Shown here: piece by piece, positions 8,828 through 17,548 of the stretch
Numbering within the stretch: the first letter of the stretch is position 1
Layout of the letters: every line of letters begins with the position of its first letter
Origin: an uncultured Lachnospiraceae bacterium
GTDB lineage: Bacteria; Bacillota; Clostridia; Lachnospirales; Lachnospiraceae
Length of the DNA stretch: 64,000 nt
NCBI GenBank assembly: GCA_900316625.1
Contig: ONDO01000004.1
Span: 1 to 64,000 of the forward strand
Direction: 5' to 3'
Notes under the pieces: model-generated
What the model was told of the DNA's origin: nothing
Seen by the model: the letters and a program-made list of their open reading frames with translations, nothing else
Database searches by the model: none
Translations under genes and position numbers: made by a program

Positions 8828-8857
8828 GCGTTCCTTTGTGAGAAGGAACGCTTTTTT
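8828..8857 (+). terminator. Intrinsic terminator after the second YitT gene
   Basis: Perfect 9-bp stem GCGTTCCTT/AAGGAACGC, 6-nt loop, six T. Confidence 0.92.
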
Positions 8858-8918
8858 GTGCTTATTGGTGCTCACGCTATCGCGGGTCTTAGATTGTTAG
8901 ATAATTACAGATATTAAC

Positions 8919-8945
8919 TAATAATAGATGAATATCTGCCGATAA
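8919..8945 (+). promoter_or_regulatory. Sigma-D (sigma-28)-like flagellar promoter
   Basis: TAAT, then 15 nt, then GCCGATAA. The -10 element is an exact match to the flagellar sigma-28/sigma-D consensus, and the -35 differs from TAAA at one base with the right spacing. The predicted start is near 8952, about 37 nt before the DUF6033 start codon. No sigma-A promoter of similar quality is seen in this gap. Confidence 0.6.
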
Positions 8946-8988
8946 TAGAATTAGAGACAGTAGTTATTGGATACAAGGAGGTATCAGT

Positions 8989-9915
8989 ATGCAGGTTGGA
9001 AACATTACAGAGAGTAGCTGGGCAAAGGCAGGCAGTGCTTACCAGACCAAGAGTGACAATATAACGAAGACAGACAACAAGACCCAGAAGGCTAGCCAGG
9101 CGAGTCCCAAGGCAAATGATAATTCGAAAACCAATGCCGCGGGCCTTAAGAATACGAAGAACAGTGATGCAGTAGAGACCGAATATACGAAGGGACGTAT
9201 TATCGGTAAACCGACCCTCTCCAAGAAGGCAGCAGAGATCTATGAGAATCTGCAGAAGAAGTATGGCAATATGTCCTTCATCCTGGTTTCGGAAGATCAG
9301 AAGAATGTGGCGCAGGCAAATGCTGCAGCTTACGCGAATTCCGGTACGACCGTAGTTCTTATCAATGAGGACAAACTCGAACAGATGGCAAGTGATGAGT
9401 CCTATGCCAGGCAGATCGAGGCGAAGATTGATGCAGCCCGGAAACAGCTTCCGAGTCTAAAGCAGTCGCTGGCCGCTTCCGGTGCCAAGGTCAAGGGCTA
9501 TGGTATCCAGGTCAATGATAACGGAACCACTTCCTTCTTCGCGGTTATGGATAAGTCCATGACAGAGCAGAGAGAACGGATCGCTGAAAAGAGAGAAGAG
9601 AAGAAGGCTGAGGCTAAGGCAGAGAGTAAGAAGGAAGCCAAAGCACGGCAGGAAGAACACTTGGAAGAGGTTCGAAAGGAACACGCCCTTAAGGCCAAGG
9701 GGCCGAATAAGAAGGAAGATGCAGAAGAGACTACAGAGGAGAATCAGGTGGCTCCTCTCTACAGCTTCGACAATGAAAGAATGGTATTCTTCAAGGCAGA
9801 TACCATTGATGATCTGATCAGTCAGGTCAATGATTTCCAGATGAATTATCTGTCCAATACCCTGAAGACACCAGAGGAAGAGTTCCTTGGAACTTCCATT
9901 GATTTCAAAGGTTAA
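8989..9915 (+). CDS. DUF6033 family protein
   Basis: 308 residues, hydrophilic, no signal peptide or membrane segment. The N-terminal 65 residues are Ser/Thr/Asn/Lys-rich and probably disordered. A globular part follows (about 75-195) starting KPTLSKKAAEIYENLQKKYG and containing ILVSEDQKN, then a highly charged Lys/Glu/Ala helix (about 200-250) and a short conserved C-terminal segment. This matches the DUF6033 family of Lachnospiraceae, whose function is unknown. An excellent AAGGAGG ribosome site precedes ATG. The sigma-D-like promoter suggests expression with motility genes; this is inference. Confidence 0.8.
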   Translation: MQVGNITESSWAKAGSAYQTKSDNITKTDNKTQKASQASPKANDNSKTNAAGLKNTKNSDAVETEYTKGRIIGKPTLSKKAAEIYENLQKKYGNMSFILVSEDQKNVAQANAAAYANSGTTVVLINEDKLEQMASDESYARQIEAKIDAARKQLPSLKQSLAASGAKVKGYGIQVNDNGTTSFFAVMDKSMTEQRERIAEKREEKKAEAKAESKKEAKARQEEHLEEVRKEHALKAKGPNKKEDAEETTEENQVAPLYSFDNERMVFFKADTIDDLISQVNDFQMNYLSNTLKTPEEEFLGTSIDFKG

Positions 9916-9967
9916 GACAGAGTTACAATTAGTTTCGCAAATTTCGTATTTTAGCAACCGTATTTCG

Positions 9968-10024
9968 TTCCAATAAGTCCTCTGAATATGCTATATATGT
10001 AATAGCAATTTAGTAAAACGTTTT
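9968..10024 (+). promoter_or_regulatory. Weak promoter with a LacI/CcpA-like palindrome
   Basis: A weak promoter (TTCCAA, 18 nt, TATATA at 9992-9997) is followed by the perfect 10-bp palindrome AAAACGTTTT at 10015-10024, immediately before the ribosome site of the GH94 gene. A CG-centred palindrome at about +11 to +20 is the usual place for LacI-family or CcpA control of a sugar gene. No regulator gene is adjacent, so this is tentative. Confidence 0.35.
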
Positions 10025-10039
10025 CGGAGGTTTTGAGGA

Positions 10040-12487
10040 ATGAAATACGGTTATTTTGATGATGAAGTCAGAGAGTATGTTATTACCAACCCTGACACAC
10101 CGGAACCCTGGGCCAATTATCTGGGTTCTGTAGAGTATGGCGCGATCATCTCTAACAATGCCGGTGGATATAGTTTCCGTAAATCCGGCGCAAACGGTCG
10201 AATCCTTCGATATGTCTTCAATGATTTTGATCAGCCCGGCCGTTACTTCTATCTGCGTGACGATGACAGTGCTGACTTCTGGTCTGCCAGCTGGATGCCG
10301 GTAGCGAAGCCTTTGGATCAGTATAAGAATAAGTGCCGTCATGGTCTGGGTTATAGCATCATTGAAGCGGATTATAGCAAGATTCATTCCGAGGCAAGCT
10401 ATTATGTTCCGGATGGTGCTCTCTATGAAGTCTGGGCTCTTACCGTTCGTAATGATGATACGGTAGAGCGTCATCTGACCCTGACCGGATTCGGTGAATT
10501 CACCAACGAGTCCAACTACGAACAGGATCAGGTCAATCTTCAGTACACGCTCTTCATTTCCAGAACCCTCTATGAGAAGAACCGCATTCGTCAGCTGATC
10601 AACGGTAACCTCGATGTTCAGACTGCAGGTTCTAAGAGCGATGGAAACAGCTTCAATGAACGTTTCTTCGCTATGGTCGGTGCCGAAGCTGCATCCTACA
10701 GTGGTGATAAGAAGTCCTTCCTGGGCTCCTGCCGCGGTTATAATGCGCCTGATGGCATCGTGAGGGGGGACCTGGGCAACCAACTGAACTATAACGGCAA
10801 TTCCTGTGGCGCTATGTCTGCCAAGGTAAGCCTCGCTCCTGGAGAAGAGAAGACTCTTGTATTCCTGCTTGGTATGCTCGATGAAGCAGAATCTTCTGAA
10901 GTAATGGCTAAGTATCCGGCAACTACAGCTGCATCCTACTCTGACTGCGATGCAGACCCTCTCTATCAGAAGGTTCAGTCCGAGATCAACGCCCTTCGGG
11001 AAATGTGGAACGACCGTCTGGATGCGTTCTACGTTAAGACACCGTCTCCGGAATTCAACACCATGATCAATACCTGGAATGCATATAACTGCTTTATGAC
11101 CTTCCTCTGGTCAAGAGCGGCATCCTTCATCTATTGCGGTCTTCGTAATGGTTACGGCTACCGTGATACCGTTCAGGATATCCAGGGTATCATTCATCTG
11201 GAGCCGGAGATGGCTGCAGACCGAATCCGCTTCATGCTGTCTGCTCAGGTAGACAATGGTGGTGGGCTTCCCCTGGTAAAATTCACACACAATCCTGGTC
11301 ATGAGGATACTCCGGATGATGAATCCTATCGTCAGTCTACCGGTCATCCTGCATATCGTGCAGATGATGCCCTCTGGCTCTTCCCGACCATCTGGAAGTA
11401 TCTGTCAGAGTCCGGTAATAAGGACTTCCTCAAGGAAGATATCGTATTTGCGAACAAGGACCATGGTAGCGTCTATGAGCATCTGAAGCGTGCTCTACAT
11501 TTCTCGAAGACCCATCTGGGGCCTCATGGTATGCCGGCTGGTCTCTATGCTGACTGGAACGACTGCTTAAGACTGGGTGCGAATGGTGAATCTACCTTCG
11601 TTGCTTTCCAGTATTACTATGCGATGACGATTATGAAGCGTCTGGCAACAGAGCTTGGGGACAGCGCATATATCGCTGAACTCGATGAGGAACAGGAGAG
11701 ACTTGGTAAGATCTTAAATAAGGAATGCTGGAAGGGTGATCGCTTCCTCAGGGGATTCACCGAAGAGGGAGAAGCTATCGGAGATCCGAATGCTCCGGAA
11801 GCGAATATGTGGCTGAATCCTCAGTCCTGGTCCATCATCTCCGGGCTAGCAACAGAAGAGCAGTCTGACAAGGCACTCGAGCAGGTTGAGAAGAGACTGA
11901 ATACCGAATATGGCGTTGTACTTATGGATCCCCCTTATCATGCACATGCCTTTGATGGTGCTCTGGCAGTTATCTTCAACCAGGGGGTGAAGGAGAATGC
12001 CGGTATCTTCTCCCAGACTCAGGGTTGGATCATCCTCGCAGAAGCTCTGAAGGGCAATGGCGAGATGGCTTACAAGATCTTCAAGGAGAATGCACCTTCC
12101 TGCCAGAATGAGAAGGCAGAGATTCGTGGGATTGAACCTTATGCTTATGGACAGTTTACGGAAGGCCCTGCAAGCCCTCACTTCGGAAGAAGTCATGTAC
12201 ATTGGCTGACTGGTACCGCAAGCACTGTTATGGTTGGCTGTGTCGAGGGTATTCTTGGTATGCGTCCTGACCTGAATGGTCTTCGTATCGCTCCTTCTAT
12301 TCCTAAGGAATGGGATGTTCTTACCATCGAGAAGACCTTCCGTGGCAAGAAGCTTCATATCATGATTGAGAATAAGGGTCATAAGGAGAGCGGCTTCCAT
12401 GAGATCGAACTGAATGGAAAGAAGCTTAACGACAACTATCTTCCGGAAGAACTCTTAGAGGATGAGAACGAAGTTATCGTTCGGTAA
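10040..12487 (+). CDS. Cellobiose phosphorylase (GH94)
   Basis: 815 residues, cytoplasmic, full GH94 length. The N-terminal sandwich domain begins MKYGYFDDEVREYVI and carries NNAGGYSF and GRYFYLRDDD. The (alpha/alpha)6 barrel holds the catalytic motif ADWNDCL, with D508 the likely general acid, followed by NPQSWSI, SHVHWLTG and MVGCVEGILG. The enzyme splits cellobiose with phosphate into glucose-1-phosphate and glucose, saving ATP on imported cellulose fragments. The N-terminal third resembles Ruminococcus-type cellobiose phosphorylases more than chitobiose phosphorylases, but cellodextrin or another disaccharide as substrate cannot be excluded. GGAGG lies upstream of the start; a terminator follows. 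Monocistronic by layout. Confidence 0.88.
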   Translation: MKYGYFDDEVREYVITNPDTPEPWANYLGSVEYGAIISNNAGGYSFRKSGANGRILRYVFNDFDQPGRYFYLRDDDSADFWSASWMPVAKPLDQYKNKCRHGLGYSIIEADYSKIHSEASYYVPDGALYEVWALTVRNDDTVERHLTLTGFGEFTNESNYEQDQVNLQYTLFISRTLYEKNRIRQLINGNLDVQTAGSKSDGNSFNERFFAMVGAEAASYSGDKKSFLGSCRGYNAPDGIVRGDLGNQLNYNGNSCGAMSAKVSLAPGEEKTLVFLLGMLDEAESSEVMAKYPATTAASYSDCDADPLYQKVQSEINALREMWNDRLDAFYVKTPSPEFNTMINTWNAYNCFMTFLWSRAASFIYCGLRNGYGYRDTVQDIQGIIHLEPEMAADRIRFMLSAQVDNGGGLPLVKFTHNPGHEDTPDDESYRQSTGHPAYRADDALWLFPTIWKYLSESGNKDFLKEDIVFANKDHGSVYEHLKRALHFSKTHLGPHGMPAGLYADWNDCLRLGANGESTFVAFQYYYAMTIMKRLATELGDSAYIAELDEEQERLGKILNKECWKGDRFLRGFTEEGEAIGDPNAPEANMWLNPQSWSIISGLATEEQSDKALEQVEKRLNTEYGVVLMDPPYHAHAFDGALAVIFNQGVKENAGIFSQTQGWIILAEALKGNGEMAYKIFKENAPSCQNEKAEIRGIEPYAYGQFTEGPASPHFGRSHVHWLTGTASTVMVGCVEGILGMRPDLNGLRIAPSIPKEWDVLTIEKTFRGKKLHIMIENKGHKESGFHEIELNGKKLNDNYLPEELLEDENEVIVR

Positions 12488-12535
12488 GAAATGATCGGGA
12501 GGGCAACTTCTTCCTAATAGAGATAGAAACGATAT

Positions 12536-12566
12536 GGCGCGTGGAAGTTTTCTGCGCGTCTTTTTT
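12536..12566 (+). terminator. Intrinsic terminator after GH94 gene
   Basis: Stem GGCGCGTGGAA pairs with TTCTGCGCGTC (11 bp, three G-U pairs, 3-nt loop), followed by six T. Confidence 0.8.
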
Positions 12567-12567
12567 A

Positions 12568-12576
12568 TGGTATAAT
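12568..12576 (+). promoter_or_regulatory. Extended -10 promoter for the C69 peptidase
   Basis: TGGTATAAT: a perfect TATAAT preceded by TG at the extended -10 position. It lies just after the GH94 terminator and about 60 nt before the next start codon. There is no good -35. Confidence 0.6.
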
Positions 12577-12638
12577 GCTACAGATTTTGTGTAGTATATG
12601 ATTCGATTGCTCTGCAGTCGATTTGAAAGGAACATTTT

Positions 12639-14162
12639 ATGGCATGTACGACAATCCTTGTTGGAAAGGATGCATCTTATAATGGATCTACCATGATCGC
12701 CCGTAATGACGATTCTCCTTCCGGAAAATTCACGGCGAAGAGATGGACGGTAGTGAAGGCAGAAGAGCAGCCGCAGGTATATAAGAGCATAATCTCCCAT
12801 TGTGAGATTATGCTTCCTGCTGATCCTATGGGCTACACTTCCATGCCCAATGCGGATATTACGAAGGAAGGTATCTGGGCGGCTTGTGGTGTGAACGAAG
12901 CGCAGGTTGCAATGACCGCAACGGAGACGATCAGTTCGAATGAGAGGGTTCTGGCAGCAGATCCTCTGGTGGAATATCATCCGGCAGAAGGCTCCTGCCC
13001 TGAACAGATCGGTGGGATCGGAGAAGAGGATATTGTTGTTATCACCCTTCCTTATATCAGATCTGCAAGAGAGGGTGTACTTCGTCTTGGCAGCTTATTA
13101 GAAGAATATGGTACCTATGAGATGAATGGTATCGCTTTCCAGGATCTGGATGAGATCTGGTGGCTTGAAACCATCGGTGGCCATCACTGGATGGCCAGAA
13201 GGGTTCCGGATGATGCCTATGTTACCATGCCGAATCAGCTTGGAATCGATGAATTCGATTTTGTAGATGCCTTAGGTGAGGAAGGTAGCCAGACCGCAGG
13301 AGAGCAGAAGAACTTTATGTGCTCTTCGAATCTTAGAGATTTTGTGAAAGAGAATCATCTCGATCTTACCCTGGAAGGTGAATTCAATCCCAGAGAAGCT
13401 TTCGGTTCTCATGATGATGCGGATCATGTCTATAACACGCCAAGAGCCTGGTATATGCAGCGCTATCTGAATCCGAATTCGAATATCTGGGATGGAAGGG
13501 ATGCGGATTATCGACCGGAATCCGATGATATCCCCTGGTGCAGAGTAGCAGAGAGGAAGATTACTTCTGAAGATGTGAAGTATCTTTTATCTTCCCATTA
13601 TCAGGGGACTCCCTATGATCCTTATGCTACTTATGGCGATCATACTCAAAATGGTGCATATCGTTCCATCGGAATCAATCGAAATGATTTCATGGCTTTA
13701 ATTGAGATGCGTCCGGATCTGCCGGAAGAGTGCAGGGTAATTGAATGGATTGCTTATGCATCGAATGCTTTCAATACGATGGTTCCCTTCTATGCCAATG
13801 TGACGGATACACCGGAGTATCTAAAGAATACGACACTTACAGTATCCACGGATAATTTCTACTGGGCCAGCCGTCTGATCGCTGCCCTTACTGATGCGGG
13901 ATATAAGAAGAATATCTTCCATATCGAACATTATCAGCAGGCTGTTGTGTCTAAGGGAAGAGCAATCATTAAGAAGTTTGATGCAGAGATCAAGAAGTCA
14001 ATTGAAGAAGGTAAGTCAGAGAAGGATCGCATGAATCTTCGAATGGCTGCGAATAAAGAAATTGCGATCATGCTTCAGAAGGAAACAGATGATACCCTGA
14101 ATCATGTTTTGTATGAAGCATCAAATGTAATGAGAAATCAGTATTCCAGATCGGATCACTAA
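12639..14162 (+). CDS. C69-family dipeptidase (PepD-like)
   Basis: 507 residues. It begins MACTTILVGKDAS, the start typical of C69 enzymes in which the cysteine becomes the N-terminal nucleophile after removal of the first residues, followed by GSTMIARNDDSP. Downstream segments NEAQVAMTATET and GGHHWMARRVPDD also fit the family. No signal peptide is seen, so it is probably a cytoplasmic dipeptidase recycling short peptides. AAAGGA lies 8 nt upstream. The PAP2-like gene starts 4 nt after its stop, so it may head the lipid operon transcript. Confidence 0.88.
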   Translation: MACTTILVGKDASYNGSTMIARNDDSPSGKFTAKRWTVVKAEEQPQVYKSIISHCEIMLPADPMGYTSMPNADITKEGIWAACGVNEAQVAMTATETISSNERVLAADPLVEYHPAEGSCPEQIGGIGEEDIVVITLPYIRSAREGVLRLGSLLEEYGTYEMNGIAFQDLDEIWWLETIGGHHWMARRVPDDAYVTMPNQLGIDEFDFVDALGEEGSQTAGEQKNFMCSSNLRDFVKENHLDLTLEGEFNPREAFGSHDDADHVYNTPRAWYMQRYLNPNSNIWDGRDADYRPESDDIPWCRVAERKITSEDVKYLLSSHYQGTPYDPYATYGDHTQNGAYRSIGINRNDFMALIEMRPDLPEECRVIEWIAYASNAFNTMVPFYANVTDTPEYLKNTTLTVSTDNFYWASRLIAALTDAGYKKNIFHIEHYQQAVVSKGRAIIKKFDAEIKKSIEEGKSEKDRMNLRMAANKEIAIMLQKETDDTLNHVLYEASNVMRNQYSRSDH

Positions 14163-14166
14163 TCGA

Positions 14167-14886
14167 ATGATTATGACAACAGAGAGAAAAGATGGGTTTT
14201 GGAAGTGGGTATTTCCACATTATATATGGGTACCGGTAATTATAGCGGAAGTCTTTAATACCATCGGCTATTTTTGGATTGCTCATCTCAAGGGGTTAAA
14301 ATATCACGACCTGTCCCTTCCACTCGACCACATGATTCCGGCAATCCCGCTTTTTGTTATTATTTATGTTCTGGCTTATGTGCAGTGGTTCTTTGGCTTT
14401 CTTACCTGTGGAAGAGAGAACAGGGACTACTGTTACAAGTGGATGAGTGCTGAATTCTATGCGAAGTTCCTTACTTTTGTTATCTATTTAGTATTACCGA
14501 CAACGATTCTTCGACCGGAGATTACAGGAAGTGACTTCGCATCGATTCTTCTGAGAGGAATCTATCGTATTGATGGACCGGTGAATCTCTTTCCGTCGGT
14601 GCACTGTCTGGAGAGCTGGTTCTGTTTTCGCTCGGCTCTGAAGCAAAAGAAGACACCGGAATTCTATAAGTGGATTTCCTTCTTTGCGACAATCCTGGTC
14701 TTTCTGTCGGTGCTCTTTACCAGACAGCATGTAATTGCAGACATATTTGGAGCCATCCTTGTATTTGAACTTGGAATGCTATTTGCTCGTAAGGTTTCTA
14801 TGGCGCCCATTTATCTTAAGATAGAGGATAAATTGTCTTCCATCTTCACTGGGAGAAAAGGGATGGATATTGGGAAAAATGCATGA
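14167..14886 (+). CDS. PAP2-superfamily membrane phosphatase-like protein
   Basis: 239 residues with about six membrane segments. PAP2 motifs are present in a variant form: LRPE for the first motif (no Kx6RP lysine seen), FPSVHCLES for PSGH, and TRQHVIADIFGA for the third. The compact T-R-x-H-x-x-x-D form is closer to the Aur1/sphingomyelin-synthase-like branch (PAP2_3) than to classical phosphatidate phosphatases. It may be a lipid phosphatase or a phospholipid head-group transferase. It overlaps the next gene by 4 nt and sits with pssA and psd, which supports a lipid role. Confidence 0.75.
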   Translation: MIMTTERKDGFWKWVFPHYIWVPVIIAEVFNTIGYFWIAHLKGLKYHDLSLPLDHMIPAIPLFVIIYVLAYVQWFFGFLTCGRENRDYCYKWMSAEFYAKFLTFVIYLVLPTTILRPEITGSDFASILLRGIYRIDGPVNLFPSVHCLESWFCFRSALKQKKTPEFYKWISFFATILVFLSVLFTRQHVIADIFGAILVFELGMLFARKVSMAPIYLKIEDKLSSIFTGRKGMDIGKNA

Positions 14887-15923
14887 GTAGTAAGAAAAAG
14901 GTATTTTGGACGATTGTGACAGTGATACTTGCGGTTTTAAGTATCGTTACCGTCTTCGTCCAGGAAGAGAGCCTGAGTACTTTGGATCTGGAGAAGGCAT
15001 TAAGAAGTGCGAGTCCAGTCTACCTGATTCTGGCGGTTCTCTCCATGCTTGGCTTCATTGTCTTTGAAGGAGAAGCCATCCGAAGTATATTGAAACAGGT
15101 GGGCTATAAGAGACATCCTGTACAAGGTTTTCTCTATGCCGCTGGAGATGTATATTTTTCGGCAGTTACACCTTCGGCTACTGGTGGCCAGCCTGCGAGT
15201 GCTTTTTTCATGATGGGAAACCAGATTCCAGGACCAATTGTAACAGCGGTTCTGATTCTGAATCTTGTTATGTATGTTCTTGCCATTCTTACCATTGGAA
15301 TTCTTAGTTTTGTGACGAGGCCGGATATCTTTTTGCATTTCCACCTGTTCTCTAAGATACTGATCATTATAGGAGCAGTCATGCTTGTCATCTTAGCTTT
15401 AAGTTTTATGCTCCTTCTGAAGAATCGTAGAATTATTGAGACACTCTGTCGGTTTGCTTTTCGCATTCTGCATCGCATGCATCTCTGTGAGCATCCAGAG
15501 CGTGAGATGGATAAGCTCGAGAAGAAGATGGATGACTATCAGGATTGTGTGGAAGAGATGAGAGGGCATAAGAAAGCATTGCTCTATGCTTATTTCTGGA
15601 ATCTCTTACAGAGAATATCTCAGCTTCTGGTCTCTGCTTTCATGTTCCTTGCGCTTGGAGGTGTGGCAAAAGAGAGCTTTTCCGTCTGGGTTACTCAGGT
15701 TTTTGTTGCGATTGGTTCCTATTCGGTTCCGATTCCTGGTGGAATGGGTGTTACGGATTATCTGATGCTGGATGGTTTCCGTGGCCTCATGTCCGATGCG
15801 AATGCTGCTAAGCTTGAGATGTTATCCAGAGGAATGTCATTCTATATCTGTGTCATTATCTGTGGTATTACTTGTGCAATTGGTTACGTCATTAATAAGA
15901 GGAATGGAAGAAAAGGTAAATGA
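14883..15923 (+). CDS. Flippase-like (LPG synthase TM region) membrane protein
   Basis: 346 residues with about eight membrane segments and the UPF0104/MprF-flippase signature SAVTPSATGGQPASAFFM, plus the late PIPGGMGVTDYLML motif. MprF relatives move lipids across the membrane; this protein has only the membrane half and no synthase domain. It overlaps both neighbours by 4 nt (ATGA), placing it tightly in the phospholipid operon. A lipid-flipping role is inferred from family and context. Confidence 0.85.
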   Translation: MSSKKKVFWTIVTVILAVLSIVTVFVQEESLSTLDLEKALRSASPVYLILAVLSMLGFIVFEGEAIRSILKQVGYKRHPVQGFLYAAGDVYFSAVTPSATGGQPASAFFMMGNQIPGPIVTAVLILNLVMYVLAILTIGILSFVTRPDIFLHFHLFSKILIIIGAVMLVILALSFMLLLKNRRIIETLCRFAFRILHRMHLCEHPEREMDKLEKKMDDYQDCVEEMRGHKKALLYAYFWNLLQRISQLLVSAFMFLALGGVAKESFSVWVTQVFVAIGSYSVPIPGGMGVTDYLMLDGFRGLMSDANAAKLEMLSRGMSFYICVIICGITCAIGYVINKRNGRKGK

Positions 15924-16636
15924 GTATGATTGGATATTATAACTATACGGTATGGCTCACATATCTATCTCTGATCTCTGCAGCACTTGGAATCGGTGCA
16001 AGTCTTCATGGAATCGGACATCCCTATATTGGAATCTTCTTTTTGATGCTGAGTGGTCTCTGCGATGCTTTTGATGGCAGAGTTGCCAGAAGGAAGAAGG
16101 ATCGTACGGAAGAAGAGAAGAAGTTTGGTATTCAGATTGATTCCCTGGCAGATCTTGTGGCATTCGGTGTGCTTCCTGCCTGCATCGGTCTTAGCCTTGC
16201 TACCCTTGGCCCAGATCTTAGAGGATCTATTATCAAAGATTTCCGTGAACTGTGTGTCCAGGGCTTTCTGAGTTCAGTATTGATCATCATCCTTGTATTT
16301 TATGTACTTGCGGCCTTGATTCGTCTTGCTTACTACAATGTACTCGAAGAAGAGCGACAGAAGACGGAGACCGGCAATCGAAAGTATTTTGTAGGTATGC
16401 CTGTGACAGCAGCCAGCCTTCTTTTCCCAACGATCATGCTGGCACAGTACCTGCTTCCTTTTGATATTACCTGGTTGTATTTCCTTGGACTGCTTGTGCT
16501 CGGGATTCTTTTCCTGTCGAACATCAGGGTGCCCAAGCCCACGCTCAAGGGAATTCTCATTATGGTTGCTATCGGCGCTGCTGAAGGTGTTCTCCTGATC
16601 ATTGGGATGTTCTTGCTGTCCCATATTCGATATTAA
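15920..16636 (+). CDS. pssA: CDP-diacylglycerol-serine O-phosphatidyltransferase
   Basis: 238 residues with several membrane segments. The CDP-alcohol phosphotransferase motif is seen as DAFDGRVAR, a 12-residue gap, then GIQIDSLADLVAFG. The gap is four residues longer than the classical x8 form, a variant I associate with clostridial PssA (RTEEEKKFG). It makes phosphatidylserine from CDP-diacylglycerol and serine in the membrane. The decarboxylase gene follows after 9 nt, so the pair gives phosphatidylethanolamine. Confidence 0.9.
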   Translation: MSMIGYYNYTVWLTYLSLISAALGIGASLHGIGHPYIGIFFLMLSGLCDAFDGRVARRKKDRTEEEKKFGIQIDSLADLVAFGVLPACIGLSLATLGPDLRGSIIKDFRELCVQGFLSSVLIIILVFYVLAALIRLAYYNVLEEERQKTETGNRKYFVGMPVTAASLLFPTIMLAQYLLPFDITWLYFLGLLVLGILFLSNIRVPKPTLKGILIMVAIGAAEGVLLIIGMFLLSHIRY

Positions 16637-16645
16637 GGTGTTTGT

Positions 16646-17482
16646 ATGTCAATTGGCCCTGAATTTTTATATGAGAATGCTTTTGGAAGACTCCTGTTAA
16701 AGGTCTTTTCGGCAAGAAGATTATCCATCCTCGCAGGACGTTTTTTTGATTCACCGCTTTCAAAATGTCTGATCCCCTCCTTTGTATCAAAGAACGGGAT
16801 TGAACTCTCAGAATGTGAGAATACGGATTTCCATTCCTTTAACGACTGTTTTACAAGACAGCTGAAAAAGGAACTTCGTCCAATTGATATGGATCCCAAG
16901 GCACTGATTGCTCCCTGTGATGGACTCTTGTCTGTCTGGAAAGCAGAAAAGGACATGATCCTTCCGGTGAAGCAGAGTCATTTTCTGATCTCTGATCTCT
17001 TCAGGGATGAAAAACTGGCAGAAGAGTTCTATGGTGGAACCTGTCTTGTGTATCGGCTCTGTGTGAATCATTATCATCGCTATATCTACCCTGAATCTGG
17101 AAGTAAGGGAGAAAATACCTTTATCGAGGGTAAGCTGCATACGGTCCGTCCCGTAGCGCTTCGAAAGCTTCCGGTCTTTACAGAGAACTGCAGGGAGTAT
17201 ACCCTGATCGATACGGAATCATTTGGTAAGATTGCGCAGATTGAAGTCGGCGCCATGTTTGTCGGTAAGATCGATAATTATCATGGCAGGAAGCGGGTTT
17301 TGAGAGGAGAGGAGAAAGGAAAGTTTCTCTACGGAGGCTCTACCATCATCCTTCTTCTCAAAAAAGACGCTGTATCCATGGATGAGAAGATTCTTCAGGC
17401 CTCTTTATCCGGACAGGAATATCCGGTGAAGATGGGAGAGAGAGTTGGAAGCTGTATGTATAGAAAAACCGCCAATGGTTAG
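16646..17482 (+). CDS. psd: Phosphatidylserine decarboxylase
   Basis: 278 residues, normal length for the clostridial type. The self-cleavage site is GGST in FLYGGSTIILLL, where the serine becomes the pyruvoyl cofactor; proteobacterial enzymes have LGST here. Other conserved segments are APCDG, RLCVNHYHRY and VGAMFVGKI. It converts phosphatidylserine to phosphatidylethanolamine. The ATG follows AAGGTG 5 nt upstream. The stop codon lies inside the stem of the following bidirectional terminator. Confidence 0.93.
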   Translation: MSIGPEFLYENAFGRLLLKVFSARRLSILAGRFFDSPLSKCLIPSFVSKNGIELSECENTDFHSFNDCFTRQLKKELRPIDMDPKALIAPCDGLLSVWKAEKDMILPVKQSHFLISDLFRDEKLAEEFYGGTCLVYRLCVNHYHRYIYPESGSKGENTFIEGKLHTVRPVALRKLPVFTENCREYTLIDTESFGKIAQIEVGAMFVGKIDNYHGRKRVLRGEEKGKFLYGGSTIILLLKKDAVSMDEKILQASLSGQEYPVKMGERVGSCMYRKTANG

Positions 17483-17511
17483 TAGATCTGCTAACCATTG
17501 GCGGTTTTTTT
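17464..17511. terminator. Bidirectional terminator between psd and asnB
   Basis: A 16-bp perfect stem (17467-17482 with 17491-17506), 8-nt loop, flanked by an A-run on the left and a T-run on the right. It can terminate psd on the plus strand and asnB on the minus strand. It includes the psd stop codon. Confidence 0.93.
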
Positions 17512-17548
17512 GCATCGAATGCTACACTTTTATGTGTGTGGACTTCGA

